A DNA stretch of 14,980 nt from Myxococcales bacterium UBA1238 (GTDB lineage: Bacteria; Myxococcota_A; Bradymonadia; UBA7976; UBA1532). The position numbers and the translations under genes are program-made. The stretch lies in contig DBWM01000016.1 in NCBI GenBank assembly GCA_002309015.1, forward strand, positions 4,296 to 19,275. Reading direction: 5' to 3'. The stretch's first letter is position 1. Each line of letters begins with the position of its first letter. Under the pieces are notes generated by a model, which saw nothing but the letters and a program-made list of their open reading frames with translations, did not search any database and was not told the origin of the DNA. Below are positions 6,842-13,850 of the stretch, piece after piece.

Positions 6842-8536
6842 ATGAACGAGGGAAGCGAGAGTTGTAAGCGGGGTCTTCTGGCCCATCGGGCGGGCAGGCT
6901 CGCGGAGGCCCAGGGGTTTTACGAGCGTGCGCTGGAGCTCGATCCCCGATGCGCCGATGCGTTTCATTTGTTGGGTGTCTTAAAGAGCGATCGGGGGGAG
7001 GACGAGGCGGCGCTCGCGCTTTACGACCGCGCCCTGGCGCTGAAGCCGGCGGTGCCTTTTTTTCAGAACCGCGCGGAATCCTGCAGGCGCCTCGGACGCC
7101 TGGATGAGGCCCTCAAAAACCTGAACGAAGCCCTCGCGATTCAGCCCAAAGCGGCGATCTTCGTGGCGCGGGCGGCGATCCTGCGGCTTTTGGGGCAGCT
7201 TTCAGAGGCGGAGCGCGATCTTTGGGCGGCGGAAGCGCGGGATCCCGATGCGCCGGGGCTTGCGCATCAAAAGGGCCTGCTTGCGGTGGCGCAGGCGGTG
7301 CAGGCGGTCAAGGGATCGGGCCGTGAACCGCAGGATTTTGAGTCTTCCGAAGAGGCGCAGGCGCATTTTGGGCGGGCGATCGGGGCGTTCGAGGCGGAGC
7401 TGACCCAAAATCCCGACGATCCCGAAGCCCTCGCGGCCCTCTCGGCGCTGTGGGCGGAGCGGGGAGAGCCTCAAAAAGCAAACCAGATGGCCCGGCGCGC
7501 CCTGCAGCTGAGCGGTCCCACGCATCGCCCCGCGCATCCGCAATCTCAGCCGGGTGCCTCCGCGCCTCCGCCGTCGGTGCTCGCGATCCACGCGCTTTCA
7601 CAACAAAGTTTTCACCTGCATCCCGCAGACGGCCAGGTGGTGCTCCCCAAAGACACGAACCTGCCGCAACTGCTGCCGCCCGAGTTCGCGCTGACCGAGG
7701 TTTTTTTGGACGCGCTGCCGCAAACCCTCACTATCCCCCGAAACGCGGTGATTTGGAACGCGGTGGGCGAGCCCGGCGATGCGGCGCTGGCGGCGGCGTT
7801 TTTGCAAAAGCTCCCAAAAATGCCCGTAATCAATGCGCCCGAAAAGGTGGCGCTGACCGATCGCGAACAAAATGCCCAGCGGCTTTGCGATCTCTATCGG
7901 GTGCGATTTCCGAAAACCCTGCGCGTAGAGGCGGCGGACGGTGCGGATTTGGCGGAGAAGCTCTCGGCGCTCGGCTTTGAACCCCCGTTTTTGTTGCGGC
8001 GTCCCGGCACCCAGGCGGGGCGCAGTTTAAAAAAGATCGAGCGCTTTGAGACGCTTTTGGGCGAGCATCGCGCGGCCTTTGCGGGCTCATTTTTGGCGAT
8101 CGAGTTCATCGATTTTGCGGATCGCGACGGCCTCTACAGCAAGCTCCGCGTGTTCGTGGTGGACGGCGAGCTCTGTCCCTCGCTCTACACGACCGACGCG
8201 CAATGGAACATCCACGCCGCCTCCCGCGCGCATCTGATGTTTGAGCGGCCCGATCTGCAGGCGCGGGAAGCCGCCTTCGTCAACGATCCCGAATCGGTGC
8301 TCGGCGCAGAGTTATGTGAGGCGCTCAGGACCGTCGCTGCGCGCGAAGGCCTCGATGTTTGCGGCATCGATTTTGCGCTCTCTCCGCCGGATTCCGAGCG
8401 CGCTGTGATCTTTGAGGTCAACGCCGCCATGGCGCAAAACCCTTCAAGGCTGCGGGATTTTCCGTATTTGCGCCCCGCATTCCAAAAACTCTCTTCCGCC
8501 CTCGCGCGATTGATGTATGCTCGCGCTGGCCTTTGA
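6842..8536 (+). CDS. TPR protein with C-terminal ATP-grasp domain
   Basis: 564 residues. The first part holds TPR repeats at about 8-41 (LLAHRAGRLAEAQGFYERAL), 42-75, 76-109 and 110-143, with a further TPR-like pair at about 175-222. A Pro-rich linker (225-245) follows, then an ATP-grasp domain to the end. ATP-grasp marks are PPFLLRRPGTQAG (381-393), SKLRVFVVDGEL (433-444), CGIDFAL (507-513, Asp510) and the Mg-binding FEVNAAM (524-530, Glu525 and Asn527). The usual first ATP-binding lysine appears replaced by Arg in LLRRPG. ATP-grasp enzymes join a carboxylate to an amine or thiol through an acyl phosphate. The TPRs could recruit a protein or peptide substrate; the substrate is unknown. The ATG at 6842 starts just before the first TPR, with only a distant AAGGA (about 6822-6826). 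DUF2007 follows 30 bases later. Confidence 0.78.
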   Translation: MNEGSESCKRGLLAHRAGRLAEAQGFYERALELDPRCADAFHLLGVLKSDRGEDEAALALYDRALALKPAVPFFQNRAESCRRLGRLDEALKNLNEALAIQPKAAIFVARAAILRLLGQLSEAERDLWAAEARDPDAPGLAHQKGLLAVAQAVQAVKGSGREPQDFESSEEAQAHFGRAIGAFEAELTQNPDDPEALAALSALWAERGEPQKANQMARRALQLSGPTHRPAHPQSQPGASAPPPSVLAIHALSQQSFHLHPADGQVVLPKDTNLPQLLPPEFALTEVFLDALPQTLTIPRNAVIWNAVGEPGDAALAAAFLQKLPKMPVINAPEKVALTDREQNAQRLCDLYRVRFPKTLRVEAADGADLAEKLSALGFEPPFLLRRPGTQAGRSLKKIERFETLLGEHRAAFAGSFLAIEFIDFADRDGLYSKLRVFVVDGELCPSLYTTDAQWNIHAASRAHLMFERPDLQAREAAFVNDPESVLGAELCEALRTVAAREGLDVCGIDFALSPPDSERAVIFEVNAAMAQNPSRLRDFPYLRPAFQKLSSALARLMYARAGL

Positions 8537-8553
8537 AACCCATGGATTTGATG

Positions 8554-8561
8554 AAAGGAGG
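8554..8561 (+). promoter_or_regulatory. Ribosome binding site of the DUF2007 gene
   Basis: AAAGGAGG lies five bases before the GTG at 8567. It is the strongest Shine-Dalgarno in the window and fixes this GTG as the start. Confidence 0.8.
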
Positions 8562-8566
8562 CTCCC

Positions 8567-8908
8567 GTGAGCACACCCGTCAAATTGCGCGGTCGCCTGA
8601 CCGTGATCGAAGCCCATATTTTGCAGGACGCTCTGGCCAAAGAGGGGATTCTGGCGGCGATCCGTCACGATCACCTGGCTTCGGCGGATCTGCCGAGCCC
8701 CGGTACCGAGGTGGAGCTTTGGGTCAACGAACTCCAGCTCGAGCGCGCCCAAAAGGTGGTCGCAGATGCCCAGGATGCGGTGAAAAACGCCGAAACCCGC
8801 ATTTGCCCCAACTGCGGCGAAGACAACCCCGGAAACTTTGAACGCTGCTGGAGCTGCCAGGCGCTGCTTCAGGACGACGACGAAGGCGGCAGCGTCCCCG
8901 AAGCCTGA
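8567..8908 (+). CDS. Small DUF2007 plus zinc-ribbon protein
   Basis: 113 residues. The first part (about 1-68) is a DUF2007-type signal-transducing domain: GRLTVIEAHILQDALAKEGI, then an extended strand and VELWVNELQLERAQKVVADA. This is the compact ferredoxin-like fold that often sits in small regulatory proteins. The C-terminal part (about 78-100) is a zinc ribbon with two CxxC knuckles, CPNCGED and CWSCQAL. The tail is acidic (DDDEGG). It is probably cytoplasmic with a binding or regulatory role; the partner is unknown. It lies 30 bases downstream of the TPR/ATP-grasp gene and is likely cotranscribed with it. Length and domain order are usual for this type. Confidence 0.8.
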   Translation: MSTPVKLRGRLTVIEAHILQDALAKEGILAAIRHDHLASADLPSPGTEVELWVNELQLERAQKVVADAQDAVKNAETRICPNCGEDNPGNFERCWSCQALLQDDDEGGSVPEA

Positions 8909-8944
8909 GGGACGCCCGCCGTTTGCAATGGGCAGGGCATTGTG

Positions 8945-9406
8945 TGGCAGGGGATTGAGGGCAGATGGCTTGACAGGATGAGGGCCGTTTGCAGTGCAAA
9001 CGTGACTTCTCCTGTAAAACAATGGGCTGTTTGCAGTGCAAACGTGACTTCTCCTGCAAAACAATGGGCCGCCTTCTGAAGGTATGAGACTTTGAGCGTC
9101 AGGCAGAGGGCTGTTTGCAGTGCAAACGTGACTTCTCCTGCAAAACAATGAGCTGTTTGCAGTGCAAACGTGACTTTTCCTGCAAAACAATGCGCCGTTG
9201 CCTGGGGATATGAGACTTTGATCGCCAGGATGAGGGCTGTTGCCCGGGGAAACGTGACTTTTCCTGCAAAACAATGGGCTGTTGCCTGGGGATATGAGAC
9301 TTTGAACGCCAGGATGAGGGCTGTCGCCCGGGGAAACGTGACTTCTCCTGCAAAACAAAGCCTCATCTCCCGGGAAAACGCGGCTTTTGAATGCAGAGTT
9401 AAAGCC
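8945..9406. repeat. Array 2: tandem array of exactly 42-bp hairpin-headed units, two tail types interleaved
   Basis: Units start at 8945 (degenerate), 8987, 9029, 9071, 9113, 9155, 9197, 9239, 9281, 9323 and 9365 (divergent), always 42 bases apart. Heads at 8987, 9029, 9113 and 9155 are GTTTGC-AGT-GCAAAC, a perfect 6-3-6 palindrome. At 9239 and 9323 the head is GTTGCC-CGG-GGAAAC or its GTCGCC variant. Tail type I has GTGACTTCTCCTGCAAAACA. Tail type II has GAGACTTTGA then GCCAGGATGAGG or a close variant. The order from 8945 is II, I, I, II, I, I, II, I, II, I, then a divergent unit. The array lies between the convergent DUF2007 and DUF2723 genes and fills most of a 575-base gap. No coding gene is supported here. 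Confidence 0.9.
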
Positions 9407-9456
9407 TGGCCTGCGCTGTAAGGCGATCTTTTCCCCTAAAATCCCCCCTGTTATGG

Positions 9457-9472
9457 GTTTAAAACTTTAAAC
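9457..9472. other. 16-bp AT-rich palindrome between convergent genes
   Basis: GTTTAAA-AC-TTTAAAC is a perfect 7-bp inverted repeat 12 bases past the stop of the DUF2723 gene. It might help end transcription from either side, but there is no T-run typical of an intrinsic terminator. It is not in register with array 2. Confidence 0.35.
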
Positions 9473-9483
9473 GCTGCCGGTGA

Positions 9484-11244
9484 TCAGGGGGAAACGGGCC
9501 GCATCTGGGGGCGTTCTGTGGGTGGGGTGAGCTTGTTTGCGATGTCGAGGATGTAGGGATCGTTGGGCGCCAAATCCGCCGCACGCCGCACGTGGCTCCA
9601 GGCCAGCCGGCGCTGATGCCTCACGTTAAACCAATATTCGAGATGTTGCGTATGCAGGAAGGCGAGCGCTTTCTGGGCATCGAGATCACTTTCCTTTCCG
9701 ACGGGCACGCGGTTGAAGCGCTGAGCCACCTGCTGGATCACGTCGCCCTGCAACTCTGAGCCGAGCTGCAAAGTGAGCCCAAAGGGATTCAGCTCCAGCT
9801 GCAGATCGCCCAGCTGATCGAGCATCACCCCCGGCTCCACCGCCACGAGATGCCCTCTGAAGGATTCCGGAAACCCGGCAATCCGCGCAGCCCATTCGGG
9901 GGACTGGCTTTCGAGGCGCTTTAAGAATCCCGGATGGTGCATTTGTCCCCTGAAGATCAGGGCGGCATCGGGGCGGGCGCCTTCAAAGCAGCGCAGCGCT
10001 GTGGTTAAAAAATAGGTTTGGTAGTCACTCGAGAGCAGCGCACCCTGCGGGGGAATTTCGCGCAGCATCTGTTGTGCAAAGGCTTCGGCGGTCCGCGCGT
10101 TCTGGCGGTGATAGGGATCAAACCGCGTGCACATGCAGCAGAGCGCGATCAAAAGGGGCAGCCATTGCAGTTTGGGCAACATCGAAGCGCCCACCCAGAT
10201 GAGCACCAGCAGGGCGAGCAGAGCGGTCGCCATATAGCCGCCGATGTCGGGGTTTAAGTGATCGATGCGCGCGCGGTTGCAGAGGCAGCCCACCAGTCCC
10301 ATCAGAAGGGCGGCCAGGCAGGGGGCGCGGCGTTCCCCCAGTTCGTCCCACATGGGGAGCGATGCGATGCAGGCGAGGGTCGCAAAGCAGAGGGCGATCA
10401 AGGCGGAGATGGGACCCAGCTGATCGAGCACGTAATGGATGATGTCGTCGGGTTCCGAGAGGCCGCCGTAAGAGATCGCGGGGTTTTTGAGCCATTCGAG
10501 GGCGCTGATATGCCAGAGCATCTCTTTCAGGGTCTGGGGGCTGCCCCAGCCGATCTCACCGCCCGCATTTGCGCGAAGGGGCAGGTAGAAATAGATCAGC
10601 AACCCGAGGAGACCAAAGAGCGCGCCCTGACCCACCGTTTTCAGCCCCGGCCATCTGAACACGAGGCAGAGCAGGGGCAGGGGCATCAGCGTGAGCGCGA
10701 TATAGGTGTGATTGCATCCCGCGAGGCCAAAACAAAAGCCCACAGCCCAGAAGAACCTGCGGTCACCCGTCGCAAAAAATCGCCAGCAGAGCAGGGCGCA
10801 GGCCACCGACATCAGCATTTGAAGGGCGTAAACTTCGCAGCGGATCCCCTGTACAAAGAGAGCGGGCATCACTGCGGGCAGGCAGGCGGTGAGGATCGCG
10901 CCCCATTTGCTGGCTTGCGGCAGCATCTCGCGGAGCAGTCTGCAGAAGAGGACGCAGGCAAAAACGAAGGCGAGGGCGGAGCTTAAGTTGGCGCGCCATG
11001 CGAGATCGCCGGCAAAGAAGCGCAGTCCGAAAGCGGTGGTCAGGGCGTGAAGCGGATGTCCGGGGGCGTGTGAAATCGAGAGCTGTTCGGCGACGGCGCC
11101 AAATTCCCCCCCGTCATACCAATGCAGTCCGGGCAGGACGGTCCATGCAAAAAAGCCAGCAACGGCGAGCCCGGTCACGAGCTCGGGCCAGAGTTTGCGC
11201 AATGGAGCGCTTGACGTTTCGTCGCTTGAGGCTTCAATGTTCAT
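9484..11244 (-). CDS. DUF2723 family multi-pass membrane protein (GT-C glycosyltransferase-like)
   Basis: 586 residues. After a short cytoplasmic N-terminus and a first membrane helix (about 20-38) comes the family signature WYDGGEFGAVAEQLSISHAP with GHPLHAL (residues 42-67), including the acidic Asp44/Glu47 pair expected in the first periplasmic loop of GT-C enzymes. WRANLSSALAF follows. Numerous hydrophobic segments run to about residue 370. The C-terminal third is soluble, with a TPR-like end (HVRRAADLAPNDPYILDIA). DUF2723 proteins are integral membrane proteins related to GT-C transferases that use lipid-linked sugars, often acting on proteins or surface glycans; the substrate here is unknown. 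The ATG at 11244 is the only good start, though its Shine-Dalgarno is weak. It is a single-gene unit, divergent from glmM and convergent with DUF2007. Confidence 0.82.
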   Translation of the reverse strand: MNIEASSDETSSAPLRKLWPELVTGLAVAGFFAWTVLPGLHWYDGGEFGAVAEQLSISHAPGHPLHALTTAFGLRFFAGDLAWRANLSSALAFVFACVLFCRLLREMLPQASKWGAILTACLPAVMPALFVQGIRCEVYALQMLMSVACALLCWRFFATGDRRFFWAVGFCFGLAGCNHTYIALTLMPLPLLCLVFRWPGLKTVGQGALFGLLGLLIYFYLPLRANAGGEIGWGSPQTLKEMLWHISALEWLKNPAISYGGLSEPDDIIHYVLDQLGPISALIALCFATLACIASLPMWDELGERRAPCLAALLMGLVGCLCNRARIDHLNPDIGGYMATALLALLVLIWVGASMLPKLQWLPLLIALCCMCTRFDPYHRQNARTAEAFAQQMLREIPPQGALLSSDYQTYFLTTALRCFEGARPDAALIFRGQMHHPGFLKRLESQSPEWAARIAGFPESFRGHLVAVEPGVMLDQLGDLQLELNPFGLTLQLGSELQGDVIQQVAQRFNRVPVGKESDLDAQKALAFLHTQHLEYWFNVRHQRRLAWSHVRRAADLAPNDPYILDIANKLTPPTERPQMRPVSP

Positions 11245-11530
11245 AGCAGTTCACGTTATGGCACAGCCACTTGTATGCCTCTACTTCAGGGTTGTTAAAA
11301 GATGTACCGTATTGAAGGTTTCTGTTGCCTATCCGGCGGTTTGAAAATGCGGTGCTGCAGGGGATTTTTGAAGAGCGGGCCATGCGATCAGAGGGGCAGG
11401 GGCGTCTCTGCTCAAGAGGCCGGTTTGCGAGGCCGCTTCTGCGGTGAAGTTTTGGAATCGATCGGTTATGCTTGAGCCCCGAATAAAGGCGTTTTTTAAA
11501 GCGGCGAATACGGAGCAGGAAAGGAACAAG
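11245..11530. other. Divergent intergenic region between DUF2723 and glmM
   Basis: 286 bases that must hold promoters for both flanking genes. I found no pair of boxes with convincing match and spacing on either strand. A weak plus-strand -10 (TATGCT, 11466-11471) has only a poor -35. No 42-bp repeat unit and no additional gene are visible. Confidence 0.4.
11521..11525 (+). promoter_or_regulatory. Ribosome binding site of glmM
   Basis: AAGGA lies five bases before the ATG at 11531. It supports the family-standard start MNRKWFGTDG rather than the in-frame extension from 11444. Confidence 0.65.
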
Positions 11531-12889
11531 ATGAATCGCAAATGGTTTGGTACGGATGGAGTGCGCGGTGTGGCCAATCGCCAGCCGATGACTGCGGAGG
11601 ATGCGTTACAGCTCGGTCGCGCCATTGGATACCGTTTAAAACAGATGCAGCCAGGCCGCCGGCCCAAGGTGCTGATTGGTAAAGATACGCGCCTGTCGGG
11701 CTATATGCTCGAGACCGCATTGGAGAGCGGCTTATGCTCGGTCGGTGCCGAAACCCATCTCCTGGGACCATTGCCGACGCCGGGGATCGCGTTTTTGGTG
11801 TCGAATATGCGGGCGGATGCCGGCGTGGTGATCTCAGCCAGCCACAATCCGTTTGAAGACAACGGCATCAAGCTGTTTGCAAGCGACGGATTCAAATTGC
11901 CCGACAAGGACGAAGCCGCCATAGAGCAGCTCTTGGGATCCGACGAGCTGTTCGCTTATCGCCCAACCGGCGTAGAGATTGGGCGCGCTTACCGCATCAG
12001 TGACGCAGTGGGCCGTTACTCGGTATTCGCCAAGTCGGCCTTCCCGCGAGACCTCACGTTAGAGGGGTTGAAGGTGGTGGTCGATTGCGCAAACGGCGCG
12101 TCTTACCATGTGGCGCCTCAGGCCCTCCACGAACTCGGGGCTGAAGTGGTGCCGCTTTCGGTGGAGCCCGACGGAATCAACATCAATCGTGGGTGCGGTG
12201 CGCTACACCCTGAACTCATGGCGCAGGTTGTGAGAGAGACGGGCGCGCAGGTGGGGATCGCACTCGACGGTGATGCGGATCGCTGCATCCTGGCCGATGA
12301 GCAAGGCCAGGTCGTCAACGGGGACGCGATCATGGCCATGCTCGCAATGTGGATGCATCGCGAGGGACGCCTTTCCAAAGATACGCTGGTGGCCACGGTG
12401 ATGAGCAACATCGGTCTCGAGCGTGCGCTGCAAGGCGAAGGATTGAAGATGGTGCGCGTGGGCGTTGGTGACCGATACGTCGTAGAGCGCATGAGGCAGG
12501 ACGGCTTCAATCTGGGAGGCGAGCAATCGGGACATGTGGTCGCGCTCGATTATTCCACAACCGGCGACGGTCTGATCACGGCCTTGCTGGTGCTCGGCTT
12601 AATGGTGAGGACCGGGCGGCCGCTTTCGGAGCTCGCATCCTGTATGCGGTTTTATCCGCAAACCCTTGAGAACCTGCGCGTCAGACAGCGCACACCTCTG
12701 GGGGAGCTCGACGAGCTTCAGCACGCGATCGCGGGGATTGAGCAAAAGCTCGGCAAAGAGGGTCGCGTATTGGTGCGCTATTCGGGGACAGAGCTTCTGG
12801 TGCGGGTCATGGTAGAGGGCCCAAGCGAAGACATCACCCGATCCTATGCCGGCGAACTCGTCGACGTGCTGAGAGCCCTGATCGGCTGA
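11531..12889 (+). CDS. glmM: Phosphoglucosamine mutase GlmM
   Basis: 452 residues, the usual length. GlmM converts glucosamine-6-phosphate to glucosamine-1-phosphate in the cytoplasm, feeding UDP-GlcNAc for peptidoglycan and LPS. It starts with the family hallmark KWFGTDGVRG. The catalytic phosphoserine motif is ISASHNPFEDNGIK (serine about residue 104). The metal loop DGDADR is at 246-251, the sugar-binding loop GGEQSGH at 329-335, and the phosphate-binding RYSGTELLVRVMVEG at 416-430. All key residues are present, so the enzyme should be active. It is followed by a strong intrinsic terminator and appears to be a single-gene unit. The usual companions folP and ftsH are not beside it here. Confidence 0.97.
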   Translation: MNRKWFGTDGVRGVANRQPMTAEDALQLGRAIGYRLKQMQPGRRPKVLIGKDTRLSGYMLETALESGLCSVGAETHLLGPLPTPGIAFLVSNMRADAGVVISASHNPFEDNGIKLFASDGFKLPDKDEAAIEQLLGSDELFAYRPTGVEIGRAYRISDAVGRYSVFAKSAFPRDLTLEGLKVVVDCANGASYHVAPQALHELGAEVVPLSVEPDGININRGCGALHPELMAQVVRETGAQVGIALDGDADRCILADEQGQVVNGDAIMAMLAMWMHREGRLSKDTLVATVMSNIGLERALQGEGLKMVRVGVGDRYVVERMRQDGFNLGGEQSGHVVALDYSTTGDGLITALLVLGLMVRTGRPLSELASCMRFYPQTLENLRVRQRTPLGELDELQHAIAGIEQKLGKEGRVLVRYSGTELLVRVMVEGPSEDITRSYAGELVDVLRALIG

Positions 12890-12901
12890 ACCTCCGAAGA
12901 G

Positions 12902-12937
12902 GGCGGATTCACCAGCGGGTGGATCCGCCTTTTTTTT
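12902..12937 (+). terminator. Intrinsic terminator of glmM
   Basis: A hairpin with outer arms GGCGGAT (12902-12908) and ATCCGCC (12923-12929) and an inner CACC/GGTG pair around an AGCG loop. It is followed by eight T residues (12930-12937) and lies 13 bases after the glmM stop. Confidence 0.9.
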
Positions 12938-12972
12938 GAAATCACCGCAATGAAAAGCTCCTGAGGCAAAGG

Positions 12973-13773
12973 GTGCAACCGATGTCATCGATTCCGCCAA
13001 AAGAACTCAAGGTCTATTATTTTAAAGACTGTAATTTTGGAGACATTCTCACGCCTTACATTTTAAAGCAGTTGTTTGGCGTGCAGGCCATTTATGCGCG
13101 TCCCCGATACTGCCAGTTGATGGGGATCGGTTCCATCCTGAACGATTTAAGAGTCGCTCCGCCCAATGTGACGGTATGGGGATCGGGCTTTATTAAGTCT
13201 GGGCCAAGGCTGAAGCTGACGCAGCAAACCATTCTGGCGGTTCGGGGAAAGCTTTCGGCCGGGCGACTTTTGAATTGCGGTCCTGTGGCATTGGGCGATC
13301 CAGGGTTGCTCGTCAATCGCGTGTATCGGCCACAGAGCAAAAAATATCTGATGGGCTTTGTGCCGCATTACGTGGATTTTGAGAACCCCATCACTGAGCG
13401 AATCCGTTCACTTGAAGGGGTGCATGAGGTTTGCGTGCGCCAGATGCCCGAGCCTTTTATGGCAGAGCTTTCGCAATGTGAATGCATTGTTTCTTCTTCG
13501 CTGCACGGCTGCATTGCCGCAGAATCCTTTGGTATTCCTTACGTGCATGTGCAATTGTCGGATAAAGTGATAGGGGACAATTACAAATTCCGGGATTACT
13601 ATTCAGTATTCAATGCGGAGCATCATTATTTGGATCTCCGGCAGATCGCTTTGCAAGAGATCGACTTGAAAATGTTACAGGATGCGGTCGCTCAGCATTA
13701 CGTCAGACCAGAAAACCTGGATCAACTGGAGGATGAATTGATCCGCGTATTTGAAGAATGGATCAATCGATGA
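12973..13773 (+). CDS. ExoV-like polysaccharide pyruvyl transferase family protein
   Basis: 266 residues. The N-terminus KVYYFKDCNFGDILTPYI matches the NFGD nucleotide-fold opening of the family. GIGSILND (about 51-58), VWGSGFI, VRGKLSAGRLL, LGDPGLL, GFVPHYVD and VSSSLHGCIAAESFGIPYV (about 176-194) appear in the order expected for ExoV and related proteins. These transfer pyruvate from phosphoenolpyruvate onto sugars of exopolysaccharide or other surface glycans, making acidic ketals, in the cytoplasm. The GTG at 12973 has GAGG six bases upstream. The ATG at 12982, with AAAGGG about nine bases upstream, is an equal candidate and drops only three residues. The gene is visibly AT-richer than most of the window, and no other polysaccharide gene is adjacent, which may reflect transfer. 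It lies between the glmM terminator and the next gene, with a weak AT hairpin (AAGAAATTTCTT) at its stop. Confidence 0.82.
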   Translation: MQPMSSIPPKELKVYYFKDCNFGDILTPYILKQLFGVQAIYARPRYCQLMGIGSILNDLRVAPPNVTVWGSGFIKSGPRLKLTQQTILAVRGKLSAGRLLNCGPVALGDPGLLVNRVYRPQSKKYLMGFVPHYVDFENPITERIRSLEGVHEVCVRQMPEPFMAELSQCECIVSSSLHGCIAAESFGIPYVHVQLSDKVIGDNYKFRDYYSVFNAEHHYLDLRQIALQEIDLKMLQDAVAQHYVRPENLDQLEDELIRVFEEWINR

Positions 13774-13837
13774 AGAAATTTCTTGTCTTTTGATCGACAG
13801 CTAACTTACAAAAGCGATCGAGGCAATTCATTGGATT

Positions 13838-13843
13838 GAGGAG
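13838..13843 (+). promoter_or_regulatory. Ribosome binding site of the acidic-tailed hypothetical gene
   Basis: GAGGAG lies seven bases before the ATG at 13851. It overlaps the alternative TTG at 13836, which has no site of its own. Confidence 0.7.
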
Positions 13844-13850
13844 AACACCG

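Noticed and set aside
6559..6845. Small plus-strand open frames in the gap before the TPR/ATP-grasp gene as precursor peptides
   Set aside because: Three frames are open at once, they follow the 42-43-bp repeat that shifts frame between units, and none has a convincing ribosome binding site.
8869..9366. Long minus-strand open frames across array 2 encoding 14-residue repeats
   Set aside because: Since 42 is a multiple of three, any stop-free unit keeps a frame open over the whole array, and several minus-strand frames are open at once. They overlap the DUF2007 and TPR/ATP-grasp genes and have no Shine-Dalgarno, so this is a property of the repeat rather than a protein.
8945..9406. CRISPR array
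   Set aside because: Adjacent units are repeats throughout with no unique spacers, and no cas genes are present.
8945..9406. Integron attC sites
   Set aside because: No integrase, no gene cassettes between units, and units lack the conserved core sites of attC.
10258..10986. 242-residue plus-strand open frame opposite the DUF2723 gene
   Set aside because: Antisense to membrane-helix codons of a well-supported gene; no domain and no ribosome binding site.
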